Origin: an uncultured Blautia sp.
Lineage (GTDB): Bacteria; Bacillota; Clostridia; Lachnospirales; Lachnospiraceae
Direction of reading: 5' to 3'
DNA length: 13,197 nucleotides
Assembly (NCBI GenBank): GCA_934378195.1
Contig: CAKRPO010000058.1
Span: 1-13,197 of the forward strand
Position numbers and translations under genes: made by a program. This document shows positions 1 to 6,688 of the stretch, one piece after another (within the stretch, counting starts at the first letter, position 1; the number at the start of each line of letters is the position of its first letter). Under the pieces are notes generated by a model. It was given only the letters and a program-made list of their open reading frames with translations, did not search any database and had not been told where the DNA came from.

Positions 1-84
1 CGCCTGAAAGAAATCGGACGCCTTGACGCACTGAAATGCCCGACACAGATTCATAATTTTGCGACAGATGATGAAGTAAAATAA
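1..84 (+). CDS. C-terminal end of an unidentified protein
   Basis: Reading from base 1 in frame 1 gives 27 codons ending in TAA at 82-84; the last residues are HNFATDDEVK. Everything upstream is outside the window, so no domain can be recognised and I assign no function. The next gene is metF, whose usual neighbours in acetogenic Clostridia are one-carbon metabolism genes (for example metV), but these residues do not prove that. The stop codon falls inside the left copy of the AATAATTA repeat that flanks the inverted-repeat element at 88-229, so the element inserted exactly at the end of this gene without changing its coding sequence. Confidence 0.6.
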   Translation, partial: RLKEIGRLDALKCPTQIHNFATDDEVK

Positions 85-87
85 TTA

Positions 88-229
88 GTTACTGTTCACA
101 GGTAATATTCCGCGAGGTGTTTTGCCATGCATATGGCAAAATCCCGAGACATACGGGGCAAAATCCCATCACCGAAGGTGATTTGGAATGGATTTTGACC
201 AAGTTGCTGTGAACGGAGTGAACAGTAAC
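88..229. mobile_element. MITE-like element with 12-bp terminal inverted repeats and 8-bp target duplication
   Basis: GTTACTGTTCAC at 88-99 and its exact reverse complement GTGAACAGTAAC at 218-229 bound a 142-bp unit. Immediately outside, AATAATTA occurs at both 80-87 and 230-237, a perfect 8-bp direct repeat expected of a target-site duplication. The interior has no ORF of note. It contains a hairpin (TTTTGCCAT 120-128 with ATGGCAAAA 133-141), an 11-bp direct repeat GGCAAAATCCC (135-145 and 157-167), and a small stem TCACC-GAA-GGTGA (169-181). The size, ends and lack of coding fit a non-autonomous transposon mobilised by a transposase that makes 8-bp duplications; the family is not identifiable from the ends alone. 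It could also be transcribed as a structured RNA between its flanking genes. Confidence 0.75.
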
Positions 230-307
230 AATAATTAAAATGTCTGGTAACTATTTAGTTACGAAGCCTGATAAATTATAATATTATAATGATTGGAGCA
301 ATGTACA

Positions 308-1186
308 ATGAAAATGAAAGAATTATTCGACCGTGGTGAATTTGTAGTTTCAGCAGAAGTGGGACCGCCGAAAGGAATCCATGTAGATGAACTGGTAGAG
401 GAAGCCAAAACATATCTCAAAGATGTTCATGCAGTTAACGTAACAGATAACCAGTCTTCTGTTATGCGCCTTGGTTCTCTTGCAATGTGTAAAGTTCTCA
501 AAGATGCAGGAATGGATCCGATCTTCCAGCTTGCATGCCGTGACAGAAACCGTATCGCTCTGGAATCAGATCTTTTAAGTGCTGCAATGTTTGGCATTGA
601 GAATATCCTTTGCCTGACAGGTGACCATACAAAGATGGGCGATCATCCGCAGGCAAAACCGGTATTTGACCTTGATTCCGTATCTCTTCTTCATACAGTG
701 AAGCTTCTGGAATCCGGGGTAGACCTTGGTGGAAACGAACTTGTTGGTGAACCGCCAAAATTCTCCAAAGGTGCTGTAGTATCTCCGTGCAGCGATTCCG
801 TTGATGCACAGCTTGCAAAGATGGAAAGAAAGGTTGCTGCAGGTGCAGATTACTTCCAGACACAGGCTGTATTTGAGCCGGAGAAATTCATCAAATTCAT
901 GGAAAAAGCAAAACAGTTCGGTAAACCGGTACAGGTTGGCATTATCATTCCGAAGTCCGTTGGTATGGTAAGATTCATGAATAATAACGTTGCCGGCATT
1001 CATGTTCCGGATGAAATGATCGAAGAACTGAAAGCTGACAAAGAAAAGACAAAAGCAGGTATCACAGGTGTTGAGATTGCTGCACGTATCATCAAAGAGT
1101 GCAAGCCATACTGCCAGGGTGTACATATCATGGCACTTGGCTGGGAATCCAAGATTCCGGATCTGTTGAAACTGGCTGAGATCTAA
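308..1186 (+). CDS. metF: Methylenetetrahydrofolate reductase, short acetogen-type MetF
   Basis: This is a 292-residue TIM-barrel flavoprotein that reduces 5,10-methylene-THF to 5-methyl-THF in the cytoplasm, feeding methionine synthesis or, in acetogens, the methyl branch of the Wood-Ljungdahl pathway. Visible family motifs are SAEVGPP (residues 15-21, with Glu17 at the catalytic Glu position), TDNQSS (46-51), LACRDRNR (75-82, flavin-binding segment) and LTGDH (103-107). The ATG at 308 is preferred because TTGGAG at 293-298 is a ribosome site 9 nt upstream; the longer reading would have to begin with TTG inside that site. TATAAT occurs twice just upstream (277-282, 285-290), but I see no convincing -35. 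The protein is short and lacks any C-terminal extension; such MetFs usually work with a MetV partner, and I cannot see whether one lies upstream. Confidence 0.9.
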   Translation: MKMKELFDRGEFVVSAEVGPPKGIHVDELVEEAKTYLKDVHAVNVTDNQSSVMRLGSLAMCKVLKDAGMDPIFQLACRDRNRIALESDLLSAAMFGIENILCLTGDHTKMGDHPQAKPVFDLDSVSLLHTVKLLESGVDLGGNELVGEPPKFSKGAVVSPCSDSVDAQLAKMERKVAAGADYFQTQAVFEPEKFIKFMEKAKQFGKPVQVGIIIPKSVGMVRFMNNNVAGIHVPDEMIEELKADKEKTKAGITGVEIAARIIKECKPYCQGVHIMALGWESKIPDLLKLAEI

Positions 1187-1216
1187 AATATTCAGTTTTA
1201 ATAAAATGAGTTTATA

Positions 1217-1264
1217 AGAAGAGGCGTCTGTCTTTCGGGAAACCGAAGGCAGGCGTCTTGTTTT
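1217..1264 (+). terminator. Rho-independent terminator after metF
   Basis: GGCGTCTGTCTTTCGG and CCGAAGGCAGGCGTC pair, with G-U wobbles and one bulged T, around a GAAA loop. The hairpin is followed by CTTGTTTT. It lies 31 bases past the metF stop and ends just before the biotin operator region, so metF and the biotin operon are separate transcription units. Confidence 0.8.
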
Positions 1265-1266
1265 GA

Positions 1267-1297
1267 ATGTAAACCAAAAAACAATTAGGGTTGACAA
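1267..1297 (+). promoter_or_regulatory. Imperfect upstream BirA half-site pair covering the -35
   Basis: ATGTAAACC (1267-1275) and GGTTGACAA (1289-1297) each match the BirA half-sites TTGTAAACC and GGTTTACAA at 8 of 9 positions, with a 13-bp spacer instead of 14. The right half contains the -35 hexamer TTGACA. Its centre is 52.5 bp upstream of the centre of the perfect box, about five helical turns, so a second BirA dimer could sit on the same DNA face. I infer a weaker auxiliary operator. Confidence 0.45.
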
Positions 1298-1319
1298 TTA
1301 TGCTTCTTTACCTTAAAAT
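1291..1319 (+). promoter_or_regulatory. SigA-type promoter of the biotin operon
   Basis: TTGACA (1291-1296) and TAAAAT (1314-1319) are separated by exactly 17 bp. Transcription would start near 1326, inside the BirA operator, giving a leader of only about 26 nt before the bioY start. The -35 is consensus and the -10 differs at one position, so this is a strong promoter that needs repression. Confidence 0.8.
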
Positions 1320-1350
1320 TGTAAACCATAATACATATGGAGGTTTACAA
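1319..1350 (+). promoter_or_regulatory. BirA (biotin repressor) operator
   Basis: TTGTAAACC (1319-1327), a 14-bp spacer and GGTTTACAA (1342-1350) form a perfect 9+9 palindrome, the known BirA box of Firmicutes. It begins at the last base of the -10, spans the predicted start point, and its right half overlaps the GGAGG ribosome site of bioY (1339-1343). Biotinyl-AMP-bound BirA bound here would block initiation when biotin is plentiful. No birA gene is in the window. Confidence 0.9.
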
Positions 1351-1351
1351 A

Positions 1352-1945
1352 GTGACAAAGACAAAGAGTTTGATTTATTGCGGCCTTTTTACTGCGCTGA
1401 TTGCAGCAGGTGCATTTATTAAGGTTCCTGTACCAGTGGTTCCATTTACACTTCAGTATCTGTTTACCATGCTGGCAGGTTTACTTCTTGGATCAAAAAG
1501 AGGAACAATTTCAGTAGTTGCCTATATGATTTTAGGATTGGCAGGACTTCCGATTTTTACCGAAGGCGGCGGATTATGGTATGTATTTAAGCCAAGCTTT
1601 GGATATATCATTGGATTCTGTCTGGGAACTTACGTGACCGGACGTATTGCAGAGCATCTTAAGAAAAAGACAGTATTTCGTTATCTGCTTGCAAACCTGG
1701 CAGGACTTATGGTTGTCTATGCCTGTGGAATGATCTATTACTACGTTATCTGTAATTATGTGATCAACACACCAATCGGAATCTGGCCGCTCATCCTTTA
1801 CTGTTTCCTTTTAGCAGTGCCTGGAGACATTGCACTGAGCATTCTTGGAGCAGTAGTTGCCAAACGTATCCGACCAGTTGTAATGCAGTACCTTACAGAC
1901 CCTAAACCTATCATCTCATCAGTATCGGAGGAAACCGTAAAATGA
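1352..1945 (+). CDS. bioY: BioY, substrate-binding (S) component of the ECF biotin transporter
   Basis: The product is a 197-residue membrane protein with about six hydrophobic segments that binds biotin and works with the shared EcfA/EcfA'/EcfT module (not encoded here). BioY hallmarks are KVPVPVVPFTLQ (residues 24-35), the following MLAGLLLG and GLAGLPIF segments, and FKPSFGYIIGF in the middle of the protein. I choose GTG at 1352 because GGAGG (1339-1343) lies 8 nt before it; the in-frame ATG at 1337 overlaps that ribosome site and has none of its own. It is the first gene of the biotin unit, directly behind the BirA operator, and its stop overlaps the bioB start by ATGA (1942-1945). Putting the uptake gene first fits a cell that scavenges biotin before making it. 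Confidence 0.9.
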   Translation: MTKTKSLIYCGLFTALIAAGAFIKVPVPVVPFTLQYLFTMLAGLLLGSKRGTISVVAYMILGLAGLPIFTEGGGLWYVFKPSFGYIIGFCLGTYVTGRIAEHLKKKTVFRYLLANLAGLMVVYACGMIYYYVICNYVINTPIGIWPLILYCFLLAVPGDIALSILGAVVAKRIRPVVMQYLTDPKPIISSVSEETVK

Positions 1946-2925
1946 ACCCACTTAACTTAGCTCAGGAAATTATCGACGGACGCAGAATCACAAGAGAGGA
2001 TGATCTTTCTTTCTTCCTTACCTGTGATCTGGACGAATTATGTGAGGGTGCAGACCGCATCCGTGAAGCTTGTATCGGCGACAAAGTAGATCTTTGTTCC
2101 ATCATTAATGGTCGAAGCGGCAGATGCCCGGAGGACTGTAAATATTGTGCACAGTCAGCACATAATCATACTTCCTGCGAAGTTTACGATTTTCTGCCGG
2201 AAGAAAAAATCCTGGAAGCCTGTAAGATGAATGAGGCAGAAGGTGTAAATCGTTTTGCCATTGTAACAGCCGGCAGGGCTTTAACCGGAAAAGAATTTGA
2301 CCAGGCAATCCATGCTTATGAGACAATGAAGAGAGAATGCAAAATTGATCTCTGTGCATCCATGGGCTTCATTTCAGCTGAACAGCTTCATCGTCTTCAT
2401 GAAGCAGGCGTGACCAGCTATCATCACAATATTGAGACTTCACGCAGAAATTTCCCGAATATATGTACAACCCATACATATGATATGAAGATCGAAACCT
2501 TAAAGAAAGTTAAGGCTGAAGGCATGTGTGCATGTTCAGGAGGCATCATTGGAATGGGTGAGACCTGGGAGGACCGTCTTGATATGGCCATCAGTCTTGC
2601 TGAGCTTGGAATTGATTCTATTCCGATCAATGCGCTGATGCCGATTCCGGGAACTCCGCTTGAAAATCTTCCTCGACTTTCTGAAGCAGATATTCTTCGT
2701 ACGATTGCGTTCTTCCGCTACATTAATCCGGAAGCAAATATTCGACTTGCAGCAGGACGCGCACTTCTCACCAATGACGGCGAAACAGCTTTTAATGCAG
2801 GAGCATCTGCAACGATCACCGGAAACATGCTGACAACTGCCGCATGTGCGACGATCAGAAGTGACCGTAAAATGCTTGAAGATATGGGAAGAGATGTGAC
2901 ACCGGAATATTGGAAGGAAGTGTAG
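1942..2925 (+). CDS. bioB: Biotin synthase (radical SAM)
   Basis: This 327-residue cytoplasmic enzyme inserts sulfur into dethiobiotin to form biotin. The radical-SAM cluster motif C-x3-C-x2-C is at Cys62, Cys66 and Cys69 (RCPEDCKYC). The family's auxiliary [2Fe-2S] ligands are represented by cysteines in KIDLCASMG and CACSGGIIGMGE and by the Arg of IRLAAGR. PIPGTPLE and TGNMLTT near the C-terminus are also typical. The length is normal for the family. It starts with ATG overlapping the bioY stop, with GGAGG about 12 nt upstream inside bioY, so translation is probably coupled; bioD begins 3 nt after its TAG stop. Expression should follow the BirA-controlled promoter in front of bioY. Confidence 0.95.
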   Translation: MNPLNLAQEIIDGRRITREDDLSFFLTCDLDELCEGADRIREACIGDKVDLCSIINGRSGRCPEDCKYCAQSAHNHTSCEVYDFLPEEKILEACKMNEAEGVNRFAIVTAGRALTGKEFDQAIHAYETMKRECKIDLCASMGFISAEQLHRLHEAGVTSYHHNIETSRRNFPNICTTHTYDMKIETLKKVKAEGMCACSGGIIGMGETWEDRLDMAISLAELGIDSIPINALMPIPGTPLENLPRLSEADILRTIAFFRYINPEANIRLAAGRALLTNDGETAFNAGASATITGNMLTTAACATIRSDRKMLEDMGRDVTPEYWKEV

Positions 2926-2928
2926 ATC

Positions 2929-3627
2929 ATGAGTAAAGCAGTATTTCTTACCGGAACAGGGACTGATATCGGTAAAACCTATATCGCTGGACTGATCGTA
3001 AAAAAACTTGCGGAGGCTGGTAAAAATCCGGCTTATTACAAAGCTGCCATGAGCGGAAATGATCGAAGAGAGGACGGAAGCCTGATTCCGGGTGACGCAC
3101 TTTTTGTTCAGAAGACATCAGGGATTTCACAGTCTCTCGAAGAAATGTGTCCGTATGTGTATGAAAATGCATGGTCTCCTCATCTGGCTTCAAGAGTGGA
3201 AGGAAATCCGGTAGATCTTGAGGTGGTTCGTAAAGGATTTCTGGAAACTGCAGATAAATATGATTTCATTACAATGGAAGGCAGTGGCGGAATCTTATGT
3301 CCGCTCTGCTTTGATGAACGCAGAATTCAGCTTGAAGATGTGATACGTGAATTTGAACTTTCCAGTATCCTTGTGGCAGATGCCGGACTTGGCACGATCA
3401 ACAGTGTTGTTCTGACTGCTGAGTATATGAAAGCCCATTCACTCCCAATCAAGGGAATTATCTTTAATCATTATCATCCGGGAAATATTATGGAAGATGA
3501 CAATATCTTTATGTGTGAGCATATGACAGGCCTGCCGGTCATTGCAAAGGTACAGGATGATGCGACAGAGCTTGAGACAGATGCAGATGTGCTGTCTGCA
3601 CTTTATGACGAGGTGAAGATCAAATGA
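2929..3627 (+). CDS. bioD: Dethiobiotin synthetase
   Basis: This 232-residue cytoplasmic ATPase closes the ureido ring of 7,8-diaminopelargonate with CO2 and ATP, giving dethiobiotin, the BioB substrate. The P-loop GTGTDIGKT is at residues 9-17, the substrate-binding YYKAAMSG (with its Lys) follows at about 36-43, and EGSGG and a NHYHPGN segment match the switch and nucleotide-base regions. The length fits the family (about 220-240). GGAAGGAAG at the end of bioB provides the ribosome site, and the gene overlaps bioA by ATGA at 3624-3627. Gene order B-D-A reverses the pathway order (A, D, B). Confidence 0.93.
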   Translation: MSKAVFLTGTGTDIGKTYIAGLIVKKLAEAGKNPAYYKAAMSGNDRREDGSLIPGDALFVQKTSGISQSLEEMCPYVYENAWSPHLASRVEGNPVDLEVVRKGFLETADKYDFITMEGSGGILCPLCFDERRIQLEDVIREFELSSILVADAGLGTINSVVLTAEYMKAHSLPIKGIIFNHYHPGNIMEDDNIFMCEHMTGLPVIAKVQDDATELETDADVLSALYDEVKIK

Positions 3628-4811
3628 TTTGGTATCCATATGAACAGATGAAAACAATGAAAGAGCCATACAAAATTCTGGATGCAGAGGGCGTGCATCT
3701 TTATACAAAGGATCAGAAGCTGATAGATTCTATTTCTTCCTGGTGGTGCATGATCCACGGCTACAAACATCCGGAGCTGACCGAGGCTATCAAGGAACAG
3801 GCAGATCATTTCTGCCATGTAATGCTTGGCGGACTTACCCATGAACCGGTAGAAAAGCTTTCAGCAAAGCTTCAGGAATTTCTTCCGGGCGATCTGGATT
3901 ACTGTTTCTTTTCAGATTCCGGAAGCGTTGCAGTAGAAGTTTCTCTTAAAATGGCGCTTCAGTACAATACAAACCAGGGTCGTAAAAGACCATTGGTGCT
4001 TGCACTTGAGCATGCGTATCACGGAGACACTTTTAAGGCAATGGAAGTGGGCGATGATGAAGATTATCATTTCGCCTTTGATAAAAAAGAAGGCGTTGTT
4101 CATATCCCAACAGAGATTTCTGCACTTGAAGAGGCATTTGAACTGTACCATGACCGTCTGAACTGCTTTATTGTAGAGCCGCTTCTCCAGGGGGCGGGCG
4201 GAATGCGGATGTATGACATTTCATTCCTGAAACGTGCAAGAGAACTCTGTGACAAGTATGATGTCCTTTTAATCTTTGATGAGGTTGCCACAGGATTTGG
4301 CCGTACCGGAAACCGCTTTGTAGCAGATCTTGTTCTACCGGATATCCTTGTTCTTGGAAAGGCTCTGACCGGAGGATATATTGGTCATGCAGTTACGGTG
4401 GCAAATCACAAGGTATTCAATGCTTTTTACAGTGATGATGACAGACTTGCCCTGATGCACGGACCAACCTTTATGGGAAATCCTCTTGCGTGTGCAGTGG
4501 CATTAAAAGGAATTGAAATCTTCGAACGTGAAGATTATATGAGCAAGATCCGGCATATCGAGCAGATATCACGCCGGGAGATGGAACAGTTCACAGATCC
4601 ACGCGTCAAAGAAGTACGAATCATGGGCGGATGCACCTGCGTGGAAGTCCGTGATCCGAAATACCTGGAAGGTTTCCAGCAGTTTGCCTACGAACGGGGC
4701 GTGTTCTGCCGTCCATTTTTGAGCTATATGTACTCTATGGTGCCGTATGTGATCAGAGATGAGGAACTTATAAAAATCTTTGATGTGATGAAAGAATGGT
4801 TTAAATTTTAA
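3624..4811 (+). CDS. bioA: Adenosylmethionine-8-amino-7-oxononanoate aminotransferase (DAPA synthase)
   Basis: This is a PLP-dependent class III aminotransferase of 395 residues that converts 8-amino-7-oxononanoate (KAPA) to 7,8-diaminopelargonate. Signatures are SSWWCMIHGYKHP (residues 38-50, substrate pocket), SDSGSVAVEV (97-106, phosphate-binding), HAYHGDTFKAM (130-140), FDEVATGFGRTG (218-229), the Schiff-base Lys246 in LGKALTGG, and HGPTFMGNPLAC (279-290). It is shorter than the roughly 430-450 residues of the E. coli and B. subtilis enzymes but has all the core motifs and an intact C-terminus. Whether SAM or lysine is the amino donor cannot be read here. The start overlaps the bioD stop. 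No bioF is adjacent, so its substrate must come from elsewhere in the genome or from outside the cell. Confidence 0.92.
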   Translation: MIWYPYEQMKTMKEPYKILDAEGVHLYTKDQKLIDSISSWWCMIHGYKHPELTEAIKEQADHFCHVMLGGLTHEPVEKLSAKLQEFLPGDLDYCFFSDSGSVAVEVSLKMALQYNTNQGRKRPLVLALEHAYHGDTFKAMEVGDDEDYHFAFDKKEGVVHIPTEISALEEAFELYHDRLNCFIVEPLLQGAGGMRMYDISFLKRARELCDKYDVLLIFDEVATGFGRTGNRFVADLVLPDILVLGKALTGGYIGHAVTVANHKVFNAFYSDDDRLALMHGPTFMGNPLACAVALKGIEIFEREDYMSKIRHIEQISRREMEQFTDPRVKEVRIMGGCTCVEVRDPKYLEGFQQFAYERGVFCRPFLSYMYSMVPYVIRDEELIKIFDVMKEWFKF

Positions 4812-4816
4812 TAAAG

Positions 4817-4858
4817 CAAAAACTCCCTCCTGCTGTGGCAGGAGGGAGTTTTTGTTTA
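4817..4858 (+). terminator. Strong terminator of the biotin operon
   Basis: CAAAAACTCCCTCCTGC (4817-4833) pairs perfectly with GCAGGAGGGAGTTTTTG (4838-4854) around a TGTG loop, giving a 17-bp stem with A and T flanks. It lies 5 nt after the bioA stop and could act in both directions. Confidence 0.9.
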
Positions 4859-4948
4859 TACGGTATTAGAATATAGTAAAATTGCATAAAAAATATGCTT
4901 TAATATTATAATTATTGTCAATGGATTTTTTGAGAACTCAGATATATA

Positions 4949-5004
4949 CTTAACTTACAGTTAAGATATAAACATAAGTAAAAAACATAAGAGAAACATA
5001 TAAG
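4949..5004 (+). promoter_or_regulatory. Possible operator and repeated leader motif before the dehydrogenase gene
   Basis: The 4859-5026 gap contains an inverted repeat CTTAAC-N5-GTTAAG (4949-4965) followed by three copies of AAACATA(TA)AG, at 4970-4978, 4983-4991 and 4994-5004. A TATAAT sits at 4907-4912 with TTGCAT 19 bp upstream, a weak promoter candidate. The palindrome would be downstream of that start point, a common place for a repressor of a catabolic operon. No regulator gene is in the window, so its protein is unknown. Confidence 0.35.
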
Positions 5005-5026
5005 TGAATTAAAGGAGGATTTAAAA

Positions 5027-6646
5027 ATGAAATTAACAATGGATGGAATCAAAGATCGTGCTGCATGGGAAGAAGCAGGAATTACACTTCCAGGATATGA
5101 TGTAGAGGCTGTTTCCGCAAAGGCCAAAGAAGCTCCGGCGTGGGTACACTTTGGAATCGGAAATATTTTCCGTGTGTTTATCGGTGGCATTGCAGACGGG
5201 CTTCTGGAAGAAGGGGTACTTGACAGAGGCATTACCTGTGTAGAAACATTCGATTATGATGTAGTAGATAAGATTTATAAACCATATGACAACCTGGGAT
5301 TAAGCGTTATCCTTCATGGCGATGGAACACGTGAGTATAAAGTCCTCGGTTCCCTGGCAGAAGCAGTTAAGGCGCAGGCCTCAGATGAAGCACAGTGGAA
5401 ACGCCTGAAAGAAATCTTCAGCAGCAAATCTCTTCAGATGGTTTCCTTTACGATTACGGAAAAAGGCTACGCTTTGCAGAAAGCAGATGGAAGCTGGTTC
5501 CCGTTTGTTGAGGCTGATATTCAGAATGGACCGGACAAGGCAACCGGAGCAATGGCAGTTTTGGTCGCAATGCTTTATGAGAGATACAAAGCAGGCAAGT
5601 ATCCGATCGCACTGGTATCCATGGATAACTGTTCACAGAACGGTGCAAAACTTCGCGAATCTGTATTGACTATGACAAACGAGTGGAAGAAAGCCGGATA
5701 TGTGGATGAAGGATTTGTGAATTATGTAAGCGATGAAAAGGTAGTTGCTTTTCCGTGGACAATGATTGATAAGATTACACCTCGTCCGAGTGAACAGATT
5801 GCAGCAGACCTGGAAAAACTTGGTGTGGAAGATATGCAGCCAGTGATTACAGGAAAGAAAACCTATATTGCACCATTTGTAAATGCAGAGAAACCACAGT
5901 ATCTTGTAATCGAAGACAGTTTCCCGAACGGACGTCCGGCACTGGAAAAAGGATTTGGTGTATACATGGCAGACAGAAATACAGTAAATCTGTCTGAACG
6001 AATGAAAGTAACCGTTTGCCTGAACCCGGTACATTCCGCAACAGGACCGCTTGGTGTGGTTCTGGGATATGATTTGTTTGCTCATATGCTGAACACAAAC
6101 GAAGACATGATGAAGATGGCGCGTATGGTTGCTTATGATGAAGGTCTTCCGGTAGTTGCGAATCCGGGAATCCTTTCTCCGCAGGCGTTTGTAGATGAAT
6201 TGTTCAATGACCGTTTTCCAAATGAATATCTTGGAGACACCAACCTTCGTCTGGCAGTCGATGTATCTCAGATGGTAGGAATTCGTTTTGGAGAAACAGT
6301 AAAAGCATATGTTGCCAAATTTGGAGATGCCTCCAGACTGACCGCAATTCCGCTGGGAATTGCAGGATGGCTCAGATACATGCTTGGAGTTGATGATGAA
6401 GGAAATAAATTCGAACTTGCACCGGATCCGATGAATGAAGAGCTTCAGGAACAGTTCAAAGATATTGTTGTAGGAAAGCCGGAAACCTTCCAGGATCAGC
6501 TGAAACCAATTCTTTCCAATGAGCGTCTGTTCTTTACAGACTTATACAAGGACGGTGTAGGCGAGAAGATTGAGAACATGTTCCGCGAAATGATCGCAGG
6601 ACCAGGAGCTGTTAAAGCAACGATTCATAAATATGTAAATGCATAA
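5027..6646 (+). CDS. uxuB: Mannitol dehydrogenase family oxidoreductase, probably fructuronate reductase
   Basis: This 539-residue NAD(P)-dependent long-chain dehydrogenase is cytoplasmic. The family interconverts D-fructuronate/D-mannonate (UxuB) or mannitol/fructose. Seen here are the nucleotide-binding GIGNIFRVF (43-51), SMDNCSQNG (198-206), TMIDKITPRP (245-254) and the catalytic stretch with Lys327, Asn333 and His336 (KVTVCLNPVH). The Lys-to-His spacing is one residue longer than in Pseudomonas mannitol 2-dehydrogenase as I remember it, and resembles the CLNP-H form of Firmicutes mannonate oxidoreductases. This, with the GntP permease next door, favours UxuB. AAAGGAGGA at 5011-5019, 7 nt before ATG, is a near-perfect ribosome site. 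It leads an operon with the permease (42-bp gap), the kinase and the VOC gene. Mannonate dehydratase (uxuA) is not present here, so the pathway is incomplete locally. Confidence 0.75.
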   Translation: MKLTMDGIKDRAAWEEAGITLPGYDVEAVSAKAKEAPAWVHFGIGNIFRVFIGGIADGLLEEGVLDRGITCVETFDYDVVDKIYKPYDNLGLSVILHGDGTREYKVLGSLAEAVKAQASDEAQWKRLKEIFSSKSLQMVSFTITEKGYALQKADGSWFPFVEADIQNGPDKATGAMAVLVAMLYERYKAGKYPIALVSMDNCSQNGAKLRESVLTMTNEWKKAGYVDEGFVNYVSDEKVVAFPWTMIDKITPRPSEQIAADLEKLGVEDMQPVITGKKTYIAPFVNAEKPQYLVIEDSFPNGRPALEKGFGVYMADRNTVNLSERMKVTVCLNPVHSATGPLGVVLGYDLFAHMLNTNEDMMKMARMVAYDEGLPVVANPGILSPQAFVDELFNDRFPNEYLGDTNLRLAVDVSQMVGIRFGETVKAYVAKFGDASRLTAIPLGIAGWLRYMLGVDDEGNKFELAPDPMNEELQEQFKDIVVGKPETFQDQLKPILSNERLFFTDLYKDGVGEKIENMFREMIAGPGAVKATIHKYVNA

Positions 6647-6688
6647 AAATGATCTGATAAGAAATAAAAAGTGCGGAGGAAAAGAAAG

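Noticed and set aside
88..229. Riboswitch or leader RNA for metF
   Set aside because: The region is structured, but the perfect terminal inverted repeats and the flanking 8-bp duplication explain it better as an inserted element. I do not recognise SAM- or THF-riboswitch core motifs.
293..307. TTG start for metF at 293
   Set aside because: The TTG is part of the TTGGAG ribosome site that serves the ATG at 308.
575..1297. 240-residue minus-strand reading frame across metF
   Set aside because: It is antisense to a clearly recognisable MetF, has no family motifs and no ribosome site, and runs through the terminator; it is a shadow of metF codon usage.
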